Positions 26,591 through 36,429 of a DNA stretch of 64,000 nucleotides are shown here, piece by piece. Location of the stretch: positions 124,001 to 188,000 of the forward strand of contig NZ_JABUXU010000007.1 in the NCBI RefSeq assembly GCF_014897675.1, given 5' to 3'. A program made the position numbers and the translations under genes. Each line of letters starts with the position of its first letter. The first letter of the stretch is position 1. This stretch comes from Advenella sp. FME57 (GTDB lineage: Bacteria > Pseudomonadota > Gammaproteobacteria > Burkholderiales > Burkholderiaceae_B). The notes under the pieces were generated by a model that was given only the letters and a program-made list of their open reading frames with translations, did no database searches and was not told the origin of the DNA.

Positions 26591-26754
26591 TCGTCTCTCC
26601 GGCTGTGGTCTGATTTTCATTCGTGGCATGCTCACCGTGTACAAATCATTCTATATAAAAACAAACAGTACGTCAGACGGTATCTACCCCACTAAGGGAA
26701 ACCCTGAGCGCCCATCCGCCCTGGGTCTGCATCGTCACCCACAGCACGGAACAA

Positions 26755-27504
26755 TCAGGGCTCGATCCAGATAACCGTGGCCAATCTGCCGGTCGTCTGG
26801 CTGCGCCGGTAGGAATAAAAAAGGTCATCCTGCAGATACGTGCACAGGCCACTTTGTTCAACGTGCCGGATTCCCATCGCGGACAGCCGATGGGCCGCAA
26901 TGCCTGAAAGATCGGCCAGCCACTTGCCGGCATTGTCCGGATGCGGCATGAAGCAGAAGGCCACCGTGGGATCAACATCCAGGAACGCCTCGCGCACTTG
27001 CGGACCAATTTCGAATACCCGGTAGGAAATGGCAGGGCCAATCCAAGCGTAATCGGGCAGTTTACCGCAGGCAGTATGCAGTTTTTTGACAGTATTCTCC
27101 AGCACCCCCGCCGCCAGGCCACGCCAGCCTGCATGAGCCGCCGCCACCCCCTTGTCCGAGGCAAACACCACTGGCAGGCAATCGGCGGTCAGAATGGCCA
27201 ACACCCGACCTGGCGTCGTAGTCATGCTGGCGTCAAACGGTCCCACGGCGTGCGCCCCTGCCACATCCGCATCCAGTACGCTGGTGCCGTGTACCTGGTC
27301 AAGCCAGACCGGGTCTCCCGGCAAAAAAGCACGCAGCCGCTGCCGGTTTTCCCATACCGCTTGCGGATCATCCTTGACATGCAGCCCCAGATTATTGCTA
27401 TCGTAGGGAGCCCGGCTCACGCCGCCATGGCGCGTGGTTGTGAAATAATGCACGCCTGGACAGCGCTGCCCGGTCACCTGTAACGGCTTCATTTTGATGT
27501 CCAT
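26755..27504 (-). CDS. pgeF: Polyphenol oxidase/purine nucleoside phosphorylase family protein PgeF (YfiH)
   Basis: A 249-residue YfiH/DUF152 protein. The zinc ligands are the His of AAAHAGWRG near 122, a Cys near 109 (ILTADCLPV) and the later conserved His near 65-75 region (LDQVHGTS). E. coli YfiH edits peptidoglycan precursors (removes UDP-MurNAc-L-Ser errors), and relatives phosphorolyse adenosine, hence the two names. The start codon at 27504 lies inside the end of rluD (16-base overlap); another in-frame ATG is at 27492. The rluD-pgeF pair, divergent from bamD, is the same as in E. coli. Confidence 0.9.
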   Translation of the reverse strand: MDIKMKPLQVTGQRCPGVHYFTTTRHGGVSRAPYDSNNLGLHVKDDPQAVWENRQRLRAFLPGDPVWLDQVHGTSVLDADVAGAHAVGPFDASMTTTPGRVLAILTADCLPVVFASDKGVAAAHAGWRGLAAGVLENTVKKLHTACGKLPDYAWIGPAISYRVFEIGPQVREAFLDVDPTVAFCFMPHPDNAGKWLADLSGIAAHRLSAMGIRHVEQSGLCTYLQDDLFYSYRRSQTTGRLATVIWIEP

Positions 27505-28454
27505 TCAATTGCCGCCATTACCTGTTCCATATCATCAGGACGGGCCGCGTCAAATGACCGGGGCTGATCCGAGGCCGGATCAATAAAAGTGAGACGACGC
27601 GCATGCAGCATCTGGCGCTGCGCCTGACCTAGCGGTTTACCGTTGTACAGGGTATCGCCCAGCAGGGGATATCCCAGCGCATGCATATGGACCCGGATCT
27701 GGTGGGTTCTGCCTGTTTCCAGCCTGCACTGCACATGGCTGACGGGCGCCTCGTCGATATAGCCGAAAGCCAGGCGCTCATAATGGGTAATCGCTTCTTT
27801 GGCAGCAATTGGCGTCACGGTGGACATACGCACCGGCACATGGCGATCGCGACCGATAGGCAGGGTGACGCTTCCGCTGGCAGGACTATGCCCCATCACC
27901 AGCGCTTCATATTCCCTGCCCATGGTGCGCGCCTGCAATTGTCTGACAAAATGCGTCTGGGCCGATTCATTGCGCGCCACCACCAGCAAACCATCAGTAT
28001 CCTTGTCCAGACGGTGCACAATGCCTGCCCGCGGCACATGAGCCAGTTCGGGATATCGGTAGAGCAGGCCGTTTAACAGCGTACCCGACCAGTTTCCGGC
28101 ACCGGGATGGGTAACCAGGCCGGCGGGCTTATTGACCACAATCCAGTCTGCGGAATCGGCCACGACCATGAAATCCACTGGTTCCGGTGTAAACGCCGTC
28201 TGTTCGGGCGCCTGCTGCATCGTCACCAGCAGCAGATCGTCGGCACCAACGTTCTGGCGGATTTTGCCGGGTACGCCATTGACCAGCACATGCCCTTGTT
28301 CTATCCATCCCTGCAGCCTGCTGCGTGAATGTTCAGGTATGAGCGTAGCCAGAACCTTGTCCAGGCGTTCGCCGGTCATCGTCATGGGAAGACGGAATTG
28401 CCGCTGCTCATTGTCGGGAATTTCGTCGGCATCCTGTAAAGTTGGGTCTGACAT
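27489..28454 (-). CDS. rluD: 23S rRNA pseudouridine(1911/1915/1917) synthase RluD
   Basis: About 321 residues. An S4 domain near the N-terminus (GERLDKVLATLIPE, WIEQGHVLVNG) is followed by the RluA-family catalytic core with HRLDKDTDGLLVVAR, whose Asp is the nucleophile, and GRTHQIRVHM near 225. RluD modifies helix 69 of 23S rRNA and is the pseudouridine synthase most important for growth in E. coli. I start at the ATG at 28454; another in-frame ATG at 28478 is possible. It is divergent from bamD and overlaps pgeF. Confidence 0.93.
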   Translation of the reverse strand: MSDPTLQDADEIPDNEQRQFRLPMTMTGERLDKVLATLIPEHSRSRLQGWIEQGHVLVNGVPGKIRQNVGADDLLLVTMQQAPEQTAFTPEPVDFMVVADSADWIVVNKPAGLVTHPGAGNWSGTLLNGLLYRYPELAHVPRAGIVHRLDKDTDGLLVVARNESAQTHFVRQLQARTMGREYEALVMGHSPASGSVTLPIGRDRHVPVRMSTVTPIAAKEAITHYERLAFGYIDEAPVSHVQCRLETGRTHQIRVHMHALGYPLLGDTLYNGKPLGQAQRQMLHARRLTFIDPASDQPRSFDAARPDDMEQVMAAIEWTSK

Positions 28455-28555
28455 CGATAGAAAACACTGTAAAATCATATAATGTTCTTATAATAACGCG
28501 GCAATGCTATTATCAGATTGCTTTTTGAACTTTAACTAACAGTCACTTCCAAATT

Positions 28556-29380
28556 ATGCATAAACGTTTGCTTCGAACTTCTCTCATTGCGCTGGGCTGC
28601 CTGACTATTGCAGGTTGCAGCAGCATGATGACCCGAGAAGCTGACAGAACAGCCGGTATGTCAGCGCCCCAGTTATATCAGGAAGCTCGCGACAACGTGC
28701 GCAGTAATGACTACAAAACCGCACGCACCTATCTGGAAGCCGTCGAAGCCCGTTATCCCTATTCCAGTTTCGCGCAGCAATCGCTAATCGATCAAGCCTA
28801 TGTGAACTGGAAGGACAACGATCCGGAAAAGGCCGTGGCTGTGATTGACCGCTTCCTGCGCCTGTACCCCAGCCATCCGGGCACCGATTACATGCTGTAT
28901 CTGAAAGGTCTGGTTACGTTTACGCCACCCAGCTCCTATCTGCGCAGCCTGACCGGACAGGATCCCAGCGAGCGTGATCCCAAGGGGCTGCGCCAGTCGT
29001 ACGACGCTTTCAATGAGCTTGTCCAGCGCTTTCCGGAAAGCCGATACAGCCGCGACGCCAGGCAGCGCCTGACGTGGCTGGTCAGCACCATTGCCGACAA
29101 CGAAGTCAATGTGGCCAAATACTATTACACACGTCATGCCTATGTTGCCGCCATCAACCGCAGCCAGTCTGTCCTGAAAGACTTTTCCGGTGTGGCCGCT
29201 GCCGAACCTGCGTTGTATATCATGATGCAGTCGTACCAGCAGCTTGGCATGCCCGATCAGGCCAATGATGCAAAACGAATTCTGGATCAGAACTACCCTA
29301 ACAGCAAATACTATGAACAAGGCCTGGAGGGCAGCGGTGGCTGGTTTTCATGGATCAATCCGTCACGCGTCTTCAATTAA
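28556..29380 (+). CDS. bamD: Outer membrane assembly lipoprotein BamD
   Basis: A 274-residue BamD (ComL/YfiO). The signal peptide ends in the lipobox TIAGC with the acylated Cys at residue 21. Five TPR-like helical repeats follow, with SNDYKTARTYLEAVEARYP at about 50 and the family loop TPPSSYLRSLTGQDPSERD at about 122-140. BamD is the essential lipoprotein that binds BamA and recognises the C-terminal signal of outer-membrane proteins; in this window a client could be the YadA-like adhesin. It is followed at once by a very strong bidirectional terminator. Confidence 0.96.
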   Translation: MHKRLLRTSLIALGCLTIAGCSSMMTREADRTAGMSAPQLYQEARDNVRSNDYKTARTYLEAVEARYPYSSFAQQSLIDQAYVNWKDNDPEKAVAVIDRFLRLYPSHPGTDYMLYLKGLVTFTPPSSYLRSLTGQDPSERDPKGLRQSYDAFNELVQRFPESRYSRDARQRLTWLVSTIADNEVNVAKYYYTRHAYVAAINRSQSVLKDFSGVAAAEPALYIMMQSYQQLGMPDQANDAKRILDQNYPNSKYYEQGLEGSGGWFSWINPSRVFN

Positions 29381-29406
29381 AACAGACCGGACAGATACCT
29401 TCAGGT

Positions 29407-29442
29407 AAAAAGCAGGGCGGCCCATGGGCCGCCCTGCTTTTT
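29407..29442. terminator. Perfect 36-base palindromic bidirectional terminator
   Basis: A perfectly self-complementary 36-mer centred at 29424/29425: AAAAAGCAGGGCGGCCCA and its exact complement. It gives a GC-rich stem with a U-run for both strands. It separates the converging bamD (+) and dinG-like (-) genes. Confidence 0.9.
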
Positions 29443-29464
29443 ACTGCACCTGTTGCAAACGAAT

Positions 29465-31555
29465 TTACGATACTGCGTCGTCGCCTGTGGGCAGCGCAAT
29501 ATCCTTTGCATGGGTTTTCAGAAACGCGGTGGCCTCGTCAAGCTTGCGCGTGCGACGAAACGGCGGCAGACCACGCCACAACAGTTTTCCGTAAGGTTTC
29601 TCAACCAGTCGCCGGTCCCCGACCACCAGCAGCCCCCAATCCTTTTCGGTGCGAATCAGTCGACCTGCACCCTGCTTCAGGGCAATCGCCGCACTGGGCA
29701 ATTGATACTCAAAAAACGGGTTACCGCCCGACTCGCGACAGGCTTTGATGCGCGCTTCAAGCACCGGATCATCGGGTGGTGCAAAAGGCAATTTGTCAAT
29801 CGCCACCAAGGTAAGCATATCGCCCGGCAAATCAATCCCTTCCCAGAAACTGGCGCTGCCTACCAGCACCGCATTCTTTAACTGACGAAACTGTTCAAGC
29901 AATGTACCTCGCGAGCTTTCTCCCTGACGCAATACCGGCCGCTCGATGAAATGCGTATCAAAGGCCTCCAGAAGCATGGCGGACAGATTGTCGACGGCAC
30001 GCAAAGTTGTGCACAATACCAGCACACCACCCGGGCTGGCCTGGATCAACGGGATCAGCGTTGTCACAAACTGCTTCTGGAAATCGGGTGACTGCGGTTC
30101 GGGCAAATGATCAGGCACATACAGCATGGCATGGTCCTGATAATCAAAGGGCGACTCCCATCTTTCGGTACGGGCGCCATAGAGTCCGAGCTGACGGGTA
30201 TAGTGCGAGAAATCCTTGTAGACCGATAGCGTCGCAGAGGTAAAGATCCAGGCCTGATCCTTGCGCCGCTGGCGTGAGAAAGCATCGGCTACCGACAGCG
30301 GCGCCATCTGCAGGCGAAAATGATGCAGCCCTACCTCGACCCAGCGAACCAGTTGCTCGGCCACGACGTTGCCAGCTTTGGATACAGCTGGCGGTACTGT
30401 CTGCTGCGCCGTATTCGCAGCCAGGTTAGCGCTGTCACGGGTAACGCCTTCAGGCAAAATGACCGGTTGCGACCAGCGGTACAGCCGTGCACACAGCTCT
30501 GTCCCCGACTTTGCCGCAGTCGCCAGATCGGGATGGCGCTCCTGCACTGCAGTCAGCATGCCGGTCAGCGTGACCAGTTCATCGTAAAGCTTGTTCAGAA
30601 TCTCAAAAAAACGGTCAGCTTCGGGAATCTGCTCGAACGTGGCCTTGCGTCCGGGCATTTTTTCTATGGGTGCCGCCACCAGGCGCAGATCTTTCACGTA
30701 ATAGGACACGCGCTGGCAGGCTTCAGTCCATTTGGCGCTATCACGCGCATACGCCAGCGCCGCCACTTCAGCGGATTTCAGAAAATCGGTAATGGTGCCC
30801 GAATAGACCACATCGCCCATAAAGCGGGTAGCAGTCTCAGGCAACTGGTGCGCTTCATCGAATACCACCGCATCGGCGGCCGGCAACAGGTCGGTAATGC
30901 CTTCCTCCCGCAAAACCAGATCGGCAAAAAACAGAGCGTGGTTAATTACCACCACATCGGCTTCCTGCGCCTGCCTGCGCGCCTTGAGCAAAAAGCACTC
31001 CTTGACGTTGGGGCAGTCCTGGCCAAGGCAGTTTTCGCGGGTGGACGTAACCCGGTTCCAGATATCGGCTTCTTCCGGCACCTGGCCACAGTCGGTTTTG
31101 TCACCGGAGCGCGAGCGTGTTGCGAATACACGGATCTGCCGCAACTGGGAGATTTCATCCCTGGACTTGAGCGCGCGCTCGTCCTGCTCCAGCCGGTCCA
31201 GGTGGTAATGACAGACGTAATTGCTTCGCCCCTTCAGCAGCGCAACCTGAACCGGCAGGGCCAGGGCATCGCGAACCCGTGGGACATCCTTGGTAAACAG
31301 CTGATCCTGCAAGGTCCGGGTCCCGGTGGAGATAAGCACCTTGCCGCCCGACAGGAACGCCGGAATCAGGTAGGCCCAGGTTTTACCGGTCCCGGTGCCT
31401 GCCTCGGCTACCAGCACCGAATGCGAGGCAATTGTCTCATCCACGGCCTGCGCCAGCTGAATCTGCGCGTCGCGCAGCGTATAGCCGGGCACCGCTGCCG
31501 CCAGCGGTCCCTCCTGATCAAACCAGTCGGAAATATCAAAATCAAGTACTCGCAC
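29465..31555 (-). CDS. ATP-dependent DNA helicase, DinG/YoaA (XPD-like) family
   Basis: About 696 residues from the GTG at 31555, which has an AGGAAA ribosome site; an ATG at 31585 is also open. It is a superfamily 2 helicase with Walker A EAGTGTGKT near residue 60 and the DEAH box FDEAHQL near 230. Four Cys of an Fe-S domain (C in NYVCHY, CLGQDC and KECF) lie between, and motif VI is QGAGRLIR near the C-terminus. DinG-type enzymes unwind D-loops, R-loops and G-quadruplexes; the YoaA branch works with HolC in replication repair. The length and Cys pattern favour the YoaA branch, but I do not assign a symbol. Confidence 0.9.
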   Translation of the reverse strand: MRVLDFDISDWFDQEGPLAAAVPGYTLRDAQIQLAQAVDETIASHSVLVAEAGTGTGKTWAYLIPAFLSGGKVLISTGTRTLQDQLFTKDVPRVRDALALPVQVALLKGRSNYVCHYHLDRLEQDERALKSRDEISQLRQIRVFATRSRSGDKTDCGQVPEEADIWNRVTSTRENCLGQDCPNVKECFLLKARRQAQEADVVVINHALFFADLVLREEGITDLLPAADAVVFDEAHQLPETATRFMGDVVYSGTITDFLKSAEVAALAYARDSAKWTEACQRVSYYVKDLRLVAAPIEKMPGRKATFEQIPEADRFFEILNKLYDELVTLTGMLTAVQERHPDLATAAKSGTELCARLYRWSQPVILPEGVTRDSANLAANTAQQTVPPAVSKAGNVVAEQLVRWVEVGLHHFRLQMAPLSVADAFSRQRRKDQAWIFTSATLSVYKDFSHYTRQLGLYGARTERWESPFDYQDHAMLYVPDHLPEPQSPDFQKQFVTTLIPLIQASPGGVLVLCTTLRAVDNLSAMLLEAFDTHFIERPVLRQGESSRGTLLEQFRQLKNAVLVGSASFWEGIDLPGDMLTLVAIDKLPFAPPDDPVLEARIKACRESGGNPFFEYQLPSAAIALKQGAGRLIRTEKDWGLLVVGDRRLVEKPYGKLLWRGLPPFRRTRKLDEATAFLKTHAKDIALPTGDDAVS

Positions 31556-31674
31556 AACGTTTCCTACGACCTCGCCTTGCGGCATTTACATGTGGCATCA
31601 TACTCCAGTTCTGCTGCGCCAACCGCGATGCTTATGGCACAATGTCGCGTTAAGTTTAATTATCACCGTTAAGT

Positions 31675-34050
31675 ATGAACGCATCCTCTTCTTCTGTTAC
31701 CGCCTCGTCCCCGCTGGTTGACCCGGCGCGCATTATTGCATTGCTGGCTGCCGAACTCAATGTTCGTGCCAGCCAGATCGAAGCCACCGTTTCGCTGCTT
31801 GATGACGGGGCGACCGTCCCGTTTATCGCGCGCTATCGCAAGGAAGCCACGGGCGGCCTGGACGATACCGTATTGCGTAACCTGGAAGTGCGACTGGCTT
31901 ATGTCAGGGAACTGGAATCGCGCCGCGCCGCCGTGCTCGAATCCATTTCCGGTCAGGGCAAGCTCACGCCCGAACTGAGCGAAGCCATCGCGGCTGCCGA
32001 CACCAAGCAGCGCCTGGAAGACCTGTACGCGCCGTTCAAACCCAAGCGCCGTACGCGCGCCCAGATTGCCCGTGAAGCAGGACTGCAACCGCTGGCCGAC
32101 CTGTTGCTGGCCGAGCGCAATGCCGATCCGCTCGTTGCTGCCCAGGACTACGTCAATGAAGAGCTTGGCGTCAAGGACACCCGCGCCGCGCTCGATGGCG
32201 CACGGGACATTCTGGCTGAACAGTTCTCGGAGAACGCGGACCTGGTTGCCGATATGCGCGGCTACCTGGGCCAGCATGGCTTTCTGTACTCTAAGGTCAT
32301 TGAAGGCAAAGAAGCAGAAGGCGCCAATTTTCGCGACTGGTTCGATTTTCGCGAGTCCATCCGCAGTCTGCCCTCGCATCGCGTGCTGGCCCTGCTGCGC
32401 GGTCGCCAGCAAGGCGCGCTTGATTTGCGCATCGGCCTGAGCGACGAACAGGATGCGCTGGTGCCCCATCCCTGCGTTGAACGCATCAGCCGTTTTCTGG
32501 AACTGGATGCCGATTATTCGCCAGCAGCCAGTGCCCGCGGCAAATGGCTGGCCGACGTAGCGCGCTGGACATGGCGCGTGAAAATGCTCACCGCCTTCGA
32601 ATCGGAGTTCATCACAAAACTGCGCGAAGAGGCCGAAGCCGAAGCCATCCGCGTCTTTGCCGCGAACCTCAAAGACCTGCTGCTGGCAGCACCGGCCGGC
32701 CCCAAATCGGTGCTGGGCCTGGACCCGGGCATCCGTACCGGCGTCAAGGTGGCCGCCATCGACAAAACCGGCAAAGTGCTCGATACCGCCACCATCTATC
32801 CCTTTGAACCGCGACGCGATCGCAACGGGTCGCTGGCCACGCTGGCGGCCCTGGTCAATAAACACAAGATCGAACTGATTGCCATCGGCAACGGCACGGC
32901 CTCGCGCGAGACCGAAAAGCTGGCAGCCGAACTGATCGAAGCCCTGCCCAACGCGGGACTGCGTAAAATCGTTGTTTCCGAAGCTGGTGCTTCAGTATAT
33001 TCAGCCTCGGAACTGGCAGCCAAGGAATTTCCCGATATGGATGTGAGCCTGCGTGGCGCGGTTTCCATTGCCCGCCGCCTGCAGGACCCGCTGGCCGAAC
33101 TGGTTAAAATTGAGCCCAAGGCAATTGGTGTCGGTCAGTATCAGCACGATATCAACCAGCGGGAGCTGGCGCGTTCGCTCGATACCGTTATCGAGGATTG
33201 CGTGAATGCGGTGGGCGTCGATGTGAACACGGCCTCTGCAGCCCTGCTGTCACGGGTATCGGGCCTGAATTCCACCCTGGCCCGCAATATAGTCGATTGG
33301 CGTGACCAGAATGGTGCGTTCCCAACGCGTAAAACCCTGATGGATGTCTCGCGTTTCGGCGCCAAGTCCTTTGAACAGGCGGCAGGCTTTCTGCGCATCC
33401 AGAACGGTGATAACCCCCTGGATGCCTCTGCCGTCCACCCGGAAGCTTACCCCGTGGTCGAACGCATCCTGGATAAAATCCGCAAGGACGTCAAAACAGT
33501 CATGGGTAATAAGGAAGCGTTAAGCGGCCTGTCTCCGAGCGAGTTTACCGACGAACGCTTCGGCCTGCCCACTGTGAAAGATATTTTCTCGGAACTGGAA
33601 AAGCCAGGGAGAGACCCCCGCCCTGAATTTAAGACCGTCACCTTCCAGGAAGGCGTCGAGACGATCAAGGATCTGTCGGAAGGCATGATTCTGGATGGCG
33701 TGGTCACCAATGTCGCCAATTTCGGCGCATTTGTGGACATCGGCGTGCACCAGGACGGCCTGGTGCATATTTCCGCCCTGTCCGAAACGTTTGTGAAAGA
33801 TCCGCGGGATGTGGTCCGCGTCGGCCAGACTGTCAAAGTCAAGGTACAGGAAGTTGACGTGGCGCGTAATCGTATCGGCCTGACCATGAGGCTCAATGAC
33901 GATACCGGACCTGCGGCGCGACGCGATTCGCGACCGGGTGCTGCTGCTCCACGGTCAAACGGTGGCGGACGACAACCGGCGCGCAATCAGGCGCCGGCCA
34001 GCACGTCCATGAATGCCATGGCCGCGGCATTTGCCAAACTCAAAAAATAG
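31675..34050 (+). CDS. tex: RNA-binding transcription accessory protein Tex
   Basis: A 791-residue Tex, the bacterial relative of Spt6. In order: the N-terminal helical Tex domain (about 15-200, [20 protein letters not shown]), the YqgF-like domain (about 335-460, [16 protein letters not shown]), tandem helix-hairpin-helix motifs (about 510-640, [19 protein letters not shown]) and the S1 domain (about 675-745, [20 protein letters not shown]). The C-terminal 45 residues are a flexible Arg/Pro/Ala tail. Tex was first described in Bordetella pertussis as affecting toxin expression, and the protein supports transcription processes. Single gene; its stop is inside a small tandem repeat. Confidence 0.97.
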   Translation: MNASSSSVTASSPLVDPARIIALLAAELNVRASQIEATVSLLDDGATVPFIARYRKEATGGLDDTVLRNLEVRLAYVRELESRRAAVLESISGQGKLTPELSEAIAAADTKQRLEDLYAPFKPKRRTRAQIAREAGLQPLADLLLAERNADPLVAAQDYVNEELGVKDTRAALDGARDILAEQFSENADLVADMRGYLGQHGFLYSKVIEGKEAEGANFRDWFDFRESIRSLPSHRVLALLRGRQQGALDLRIGLSDEQDALVPHPCVERISRFLELDADYSPAASARGKWLADVARWTWRVKMLTAFESEFITKLREEAEAEAIRVFAANLKDLLLAAPAGPKSVLGLDPGIRTGVKVAAIDKTGKVLDTATIYPFEPRRDRNGSLATLAALVNKHKIELIAIGNGTASRETEKLAAELIEALPNAGLRKIVVSEAGASVYSASELAAKEFPDMDVSLRGAVSIARRLQDPLAELVKIEPKAIGVGQYQHDINQRELARSLDTVIEDCVNAVGVDVNTASAALLSRVSGLNSTLARNIVDWRDQNGAFPTRKTLMDVSRFGAKSFEQAAGFLRIQNGDNPLDASAVHPEAYPVVERILDKIRKDVKTVMGNKEALSGLSPSEFTDERFGLPTVKDIFSELEKPGRDPRPEFKTVTFQEGVETIKDLSEGMILDGVVTNVANFGAFVDIGVHQDGLVHISALSETFVKDPRDVVRVGQTVKVKVQEVDVARNRIGLTMRLNDDTGPAARRDSRPGAAAPRSNGGGRQPARNQAPASTSMNAMAAAFAKLKK

Positions 34051-34067
34051 AAGATAGAAGATAGAAG
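34047..34067. repeat. Three tandem copies of ATAGAAG at the tex stop codon
   Basis: Perfect 7-base unit at 34047-34053, 34054-34060 and 34061-34067. The first copy contains the tex TAG stop. Confidence 0.8.
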
Positions 34068-34100
34068 ACTGCAGCCCGTTTCCATAACGGGCCGCAGTCT
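34066..34100. terminator. Bidirectional hairpin between convergent tex and Bug genes
   Basis: AGACTGC-A-GCCCGTT (34066-34080) and AACGGGC-C-GCAGTCT (34086-34100) form a 14-bp stem with one mismatch and a 5-base loop. It has no clear U-run on either strand but is the only candidate end for both genes. Confidence 0.5.
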
Positions 34101-34106
34101 GATGGG

Positions 34107-35075
34107 TTAGTTGGCGCTTACGCCCAGTTTGGTGATCAGGGCGCCCCAGCGATCAACCTCTTCATTGATGAATGAGCCAAACTGCTCGGGGGTCATACTC
34201 TGCGGAATGGCGCCCAGGTTAGCCAGTTGTTTCTGAACATCGGGCTTGGCAACCACTTTGAGAATCGCCTTATTGAGCAGGGCCACGTCTTCCTTAGGCA
34301 TGTCGGCCGGCGCCAATACGCCGAACCACGACGAAATATCAAAGTCCTTGAAGCCTTCCTCGATCATCGTAGGCAATTGCGGGGCCACCGCCGATTTCTC
34401 CTTGCTGGTCACGGCCAGCGCCTTGAGCTTGCCGGCACTGATAAACGGCCAGGCCGACGGCATATTATCAAACTCCATCAGCACATCGCCAGCCATCACC
34501 GCTGTCAGGCCTGGCGCACTGCCCTTGAACGGGACATGCAGAATCTGGGTGCCGGCATCCTGATTGAGTTGCTCGCCGCACAGGAACTGCGAGGAGCCGA
34601 TACCTGAAGAAGCATAGGTGGCCTTGTCCTTGTTATTTTTGATGTATTCAACCAATTCCTTCACATTGTTGACCGGCAGCTTGGGATTGACCACCAGTAC
34701 GTTGGGCACTTTGGCGATGAGGGCGACCGGTGCAAAGTCCTTTTTCAAGTCATAGTTCAGCTTCTTGAACAGCGTGGCATTGACTGAGCTGGCAATGGTC
34801 GTGACGATAAGCGTGTAGCCGTCGGGTTTGGCGCGAGCAACGTCGGTCATGGCAATATTATTGCTGGCGCCCGGTTTGTTTTCCACCACGAAACTCTGCT
34901 TGAGTTCGTCGCTCAAGCCCTTGGCAACAATCCGCGCCACCAGGTCTGTGGTGCCACCAGGCGTATACCCAACCAATACCTTGACCGGCTGTGCATCCGG
35001 ATAGGCTGCGCTGGCACTGCCGGCAATCCCCAAAGCCAGAATCATGGCACCGACTGTTTTACTGAAATTTATCAT
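34107..35075 (-). CDS. Bug-family tripartite tricarboxylate transporter receptor
   Basis: A 322-residue periplasmic solute-binding protein of the Bug (TctC) family. A Sec signal peptide (1-23, cleaved after SASA) is followed by the typical AYPDAQPVKVLVGYTPGGTTD, the loop that closes over a carboxylate ligand, and NKPGASNNIA. Bug proteins bind citrate, dicarboxylates, nicotinate, amino acids and so on, usually without a linked membrane component; none is here. The gene is 256 bases downstream of a DHDPS-family gene on the same strand. Ligand unknown. Confidence 0.93.
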   Translation of the reverse strand: MINFSKTVGAMILALGIAGSASAAYPDAQPVKVLVGYTPGGTTDLVARIVAKGLSDELKQSFVVENKPGASNNIAMTDVARAKPDGYTLIVTTIASSVNATLFKKLNYDLKKDFAPVALIAKVPNVLVVNPKLPVNNVKELVEYIKNNKDKATYASSGIGSSQFLCGEQLNQDAGTQILHVPFKGSAPGLTAVMAGDVLMEFDNMPSAWPFISAGKLKALAVTSKEKSAVAPQLPTMIEEGFKDFDISSWFGVLAPADMPKEDVALLNKAILKVVAKPDVQKQLANLGAIPQSMTPEQFGSFINEEVDRWGALITKLGVSAN

Positions 35076-35331
35076 CCTCGTCTCCGTTGTTGGCGGGCTG
35101 CATGCCCCCGTTGTGTTTGTCTAACTGGTTATTGCAATAGTAATAACTGCGCCCGGTTCAATGTCACGCCTGGCCACCCGCCTGGATCCAGCACGGCGCC
35201 CCGCGCAAACCGCAGCACCTGATGTCTTCCATTTTTCGTTTGCTTTCCCGTATTGCCATTGTGCCCGCCGGATGTTGCAGCCATCCTATCGGACAACGGG
35301 TAATGACACACCTGCGTGAACCGATAGTAAA
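35076..35331. other. Intergenic region between the DHDPS-like and Bug genes
   Basis: 256 bases with no gene. A 6-bp inverted repeat GTTATT (35128-35133) / AATAAC (35142-35147) lies upstream of the Bug gene and could be a regulator site. The Bug gene may thus have its own promoter. Confidence 0.4.
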
Positions 35332-36282
35332 TCAAGCGCAGCTTTCCTGCTGATTCTCCGCCAGCTGGCTGTTCCCCCAGGTAGCCAATTGACGGGCAAC
35401 CGGCCCGACCTGCTGCGCCTCATTTTCAGTCAGGCCCGAGAACATCGGCAAGATCGGCCCCATATCGGCAATACCAGCCAGTGTGACGCCATCGTGCAGG
35501 ACCCGGATCGGATTGATGCCATCGCGCAGCGCTTCAAACGCCATATAGTGCGCACGCAACGTTTGCGCCGTAGCCGTGTCGTTCGCCTGCATTGCGCGCA
35601 ACAAGCCCATCGAGCCGGCGGGCGCCAGGCAAACCGAACCGCTGGTAAAGGTTTTCAGGCCAAAATGCGCCATATGATCAATGGCCGGCGTCTCGCCAAT
35701 GCCACTGACAATCAGCTCCGGGCTTACGCATGAAAGAATGGATTGCAGATACGGGTCATCGGTGGGATCAGGTCGCACCACAGCGTATTTGAAACTTACA
35801 ATCCTGCCTTCTTCGACCAGGCTGGCCATGGTTTCGGCAGGAAGATAATTATCAGACTTGATATAGACCACGATTTTGTCGCCGAATGCATCAGAAAAAT
35901 AACGAATGCCATCGGCCAGCCCCTGCTGTGTATAAGGAAACGTCATGGGCAGAAGCATTGCCGTGGGAAAATCGAAGCCTCGCAAAATGGCGGTCTGATC
36001 TCTCATTTTCCCAAAATCGGGGCCAACCGAAGGTAGCACCCACATATCGGACTGAGCCAGATCGGCCAGTTGTGCCACCGTATCGGCGTAGTCATTGACG
36101 CCCAGATGATAGAAATTGGCATTGCCACCGTACATCACCGTCCGCACGCCACCCTCATAAAGATGGGATAACAAGGCCCGATTCGCTGACTTGTTCAGAC
36201 GATATTCCGTGTCGCGCGCCAGAGGTGGCACTGCAATCACGGAGCGTTGTAGATCCTGGGATGAAACTGGCGATGTTTTCAT
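35332..36282 (-). CDS. DHDPS/NAL-family aldolase or lyase
   Basis: A 316-residue TIM-barrel enzyme of the dihydrodipicolinate synthase/N-acetylneuraminate lyase family. The Schiff-base Lys is at 165 in SFKYAVV, and the partner Tyr at 140 in VVYIKSDN. The usual GTTGE near residue 50 is GGNAN here, so a true DapA is unlikely. The family includes lyases for hydroxy-keto acids and sugar acids. Set between two Bug receptor genes, it probably breaks down the imported compound. The substrate cannot be named from sequence. Confidence 0.85.
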   Translation of the reverse strand: MKTSPVSSQDLQRSVIAVPPLARDTEYRLNKSANRALLSHLYEGGVRTVMYGGNANFYHLGVNDYADTVAQLADLAQSDMWVLPSVGPDFGKMRDQTAILRGFDFPTAMLLPMTFPYTQQGLADGIRYFSDAFGDKIVVYIKSDNYLPAETMASLVEEGRIVSFKYAVVRPDPTDDPYLQSILSCVSPELIVSGIGETPAIDHMAHFGLKTFTSGSVCLAPAGSMGLLRAMQANDTATAQTLRAHYMAFEALRDGINPIRVLHDGVTLAGIADMGPILPMFSGLTENEAQQVGPVARQLATWGNSQLAENQQESCA

Positions 36283-36429
36283 TTGAAATCCTGCAGTAGA
36301 TAAGTGACCCGTAAGTTGGTTTGATATTTCATTTGACTTTATATCGATGAATAAATATAGTTGTCATACAAGTATAAATAACATCAGACATCTTATCTTA
36401 ACAGAATAATATTGACGGAGACAGAACGT
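36283..36429. promoter_or_regulatory. Divergent control region with FadR-type operator
   Basis: The AT-rich gap between the divergent DHDPS-like gene and second Bug gene. TTGTCATACAA at 36361-36371 fits the FadR-subfamily GntR consensus TnGTnnnACnA. GGAGA at 36417 is the ribosome site of the Bug gene. No GntR gene of the FadR type lies in the locus, so the regulator, if any, is elsewhere. Confidence 0.4.

Noticed and set aside
31669-32865. Minus-strand frame of 398 codons opposite tex
   Set aside because: Antisense to conserved Tex; no start site and no domain text.
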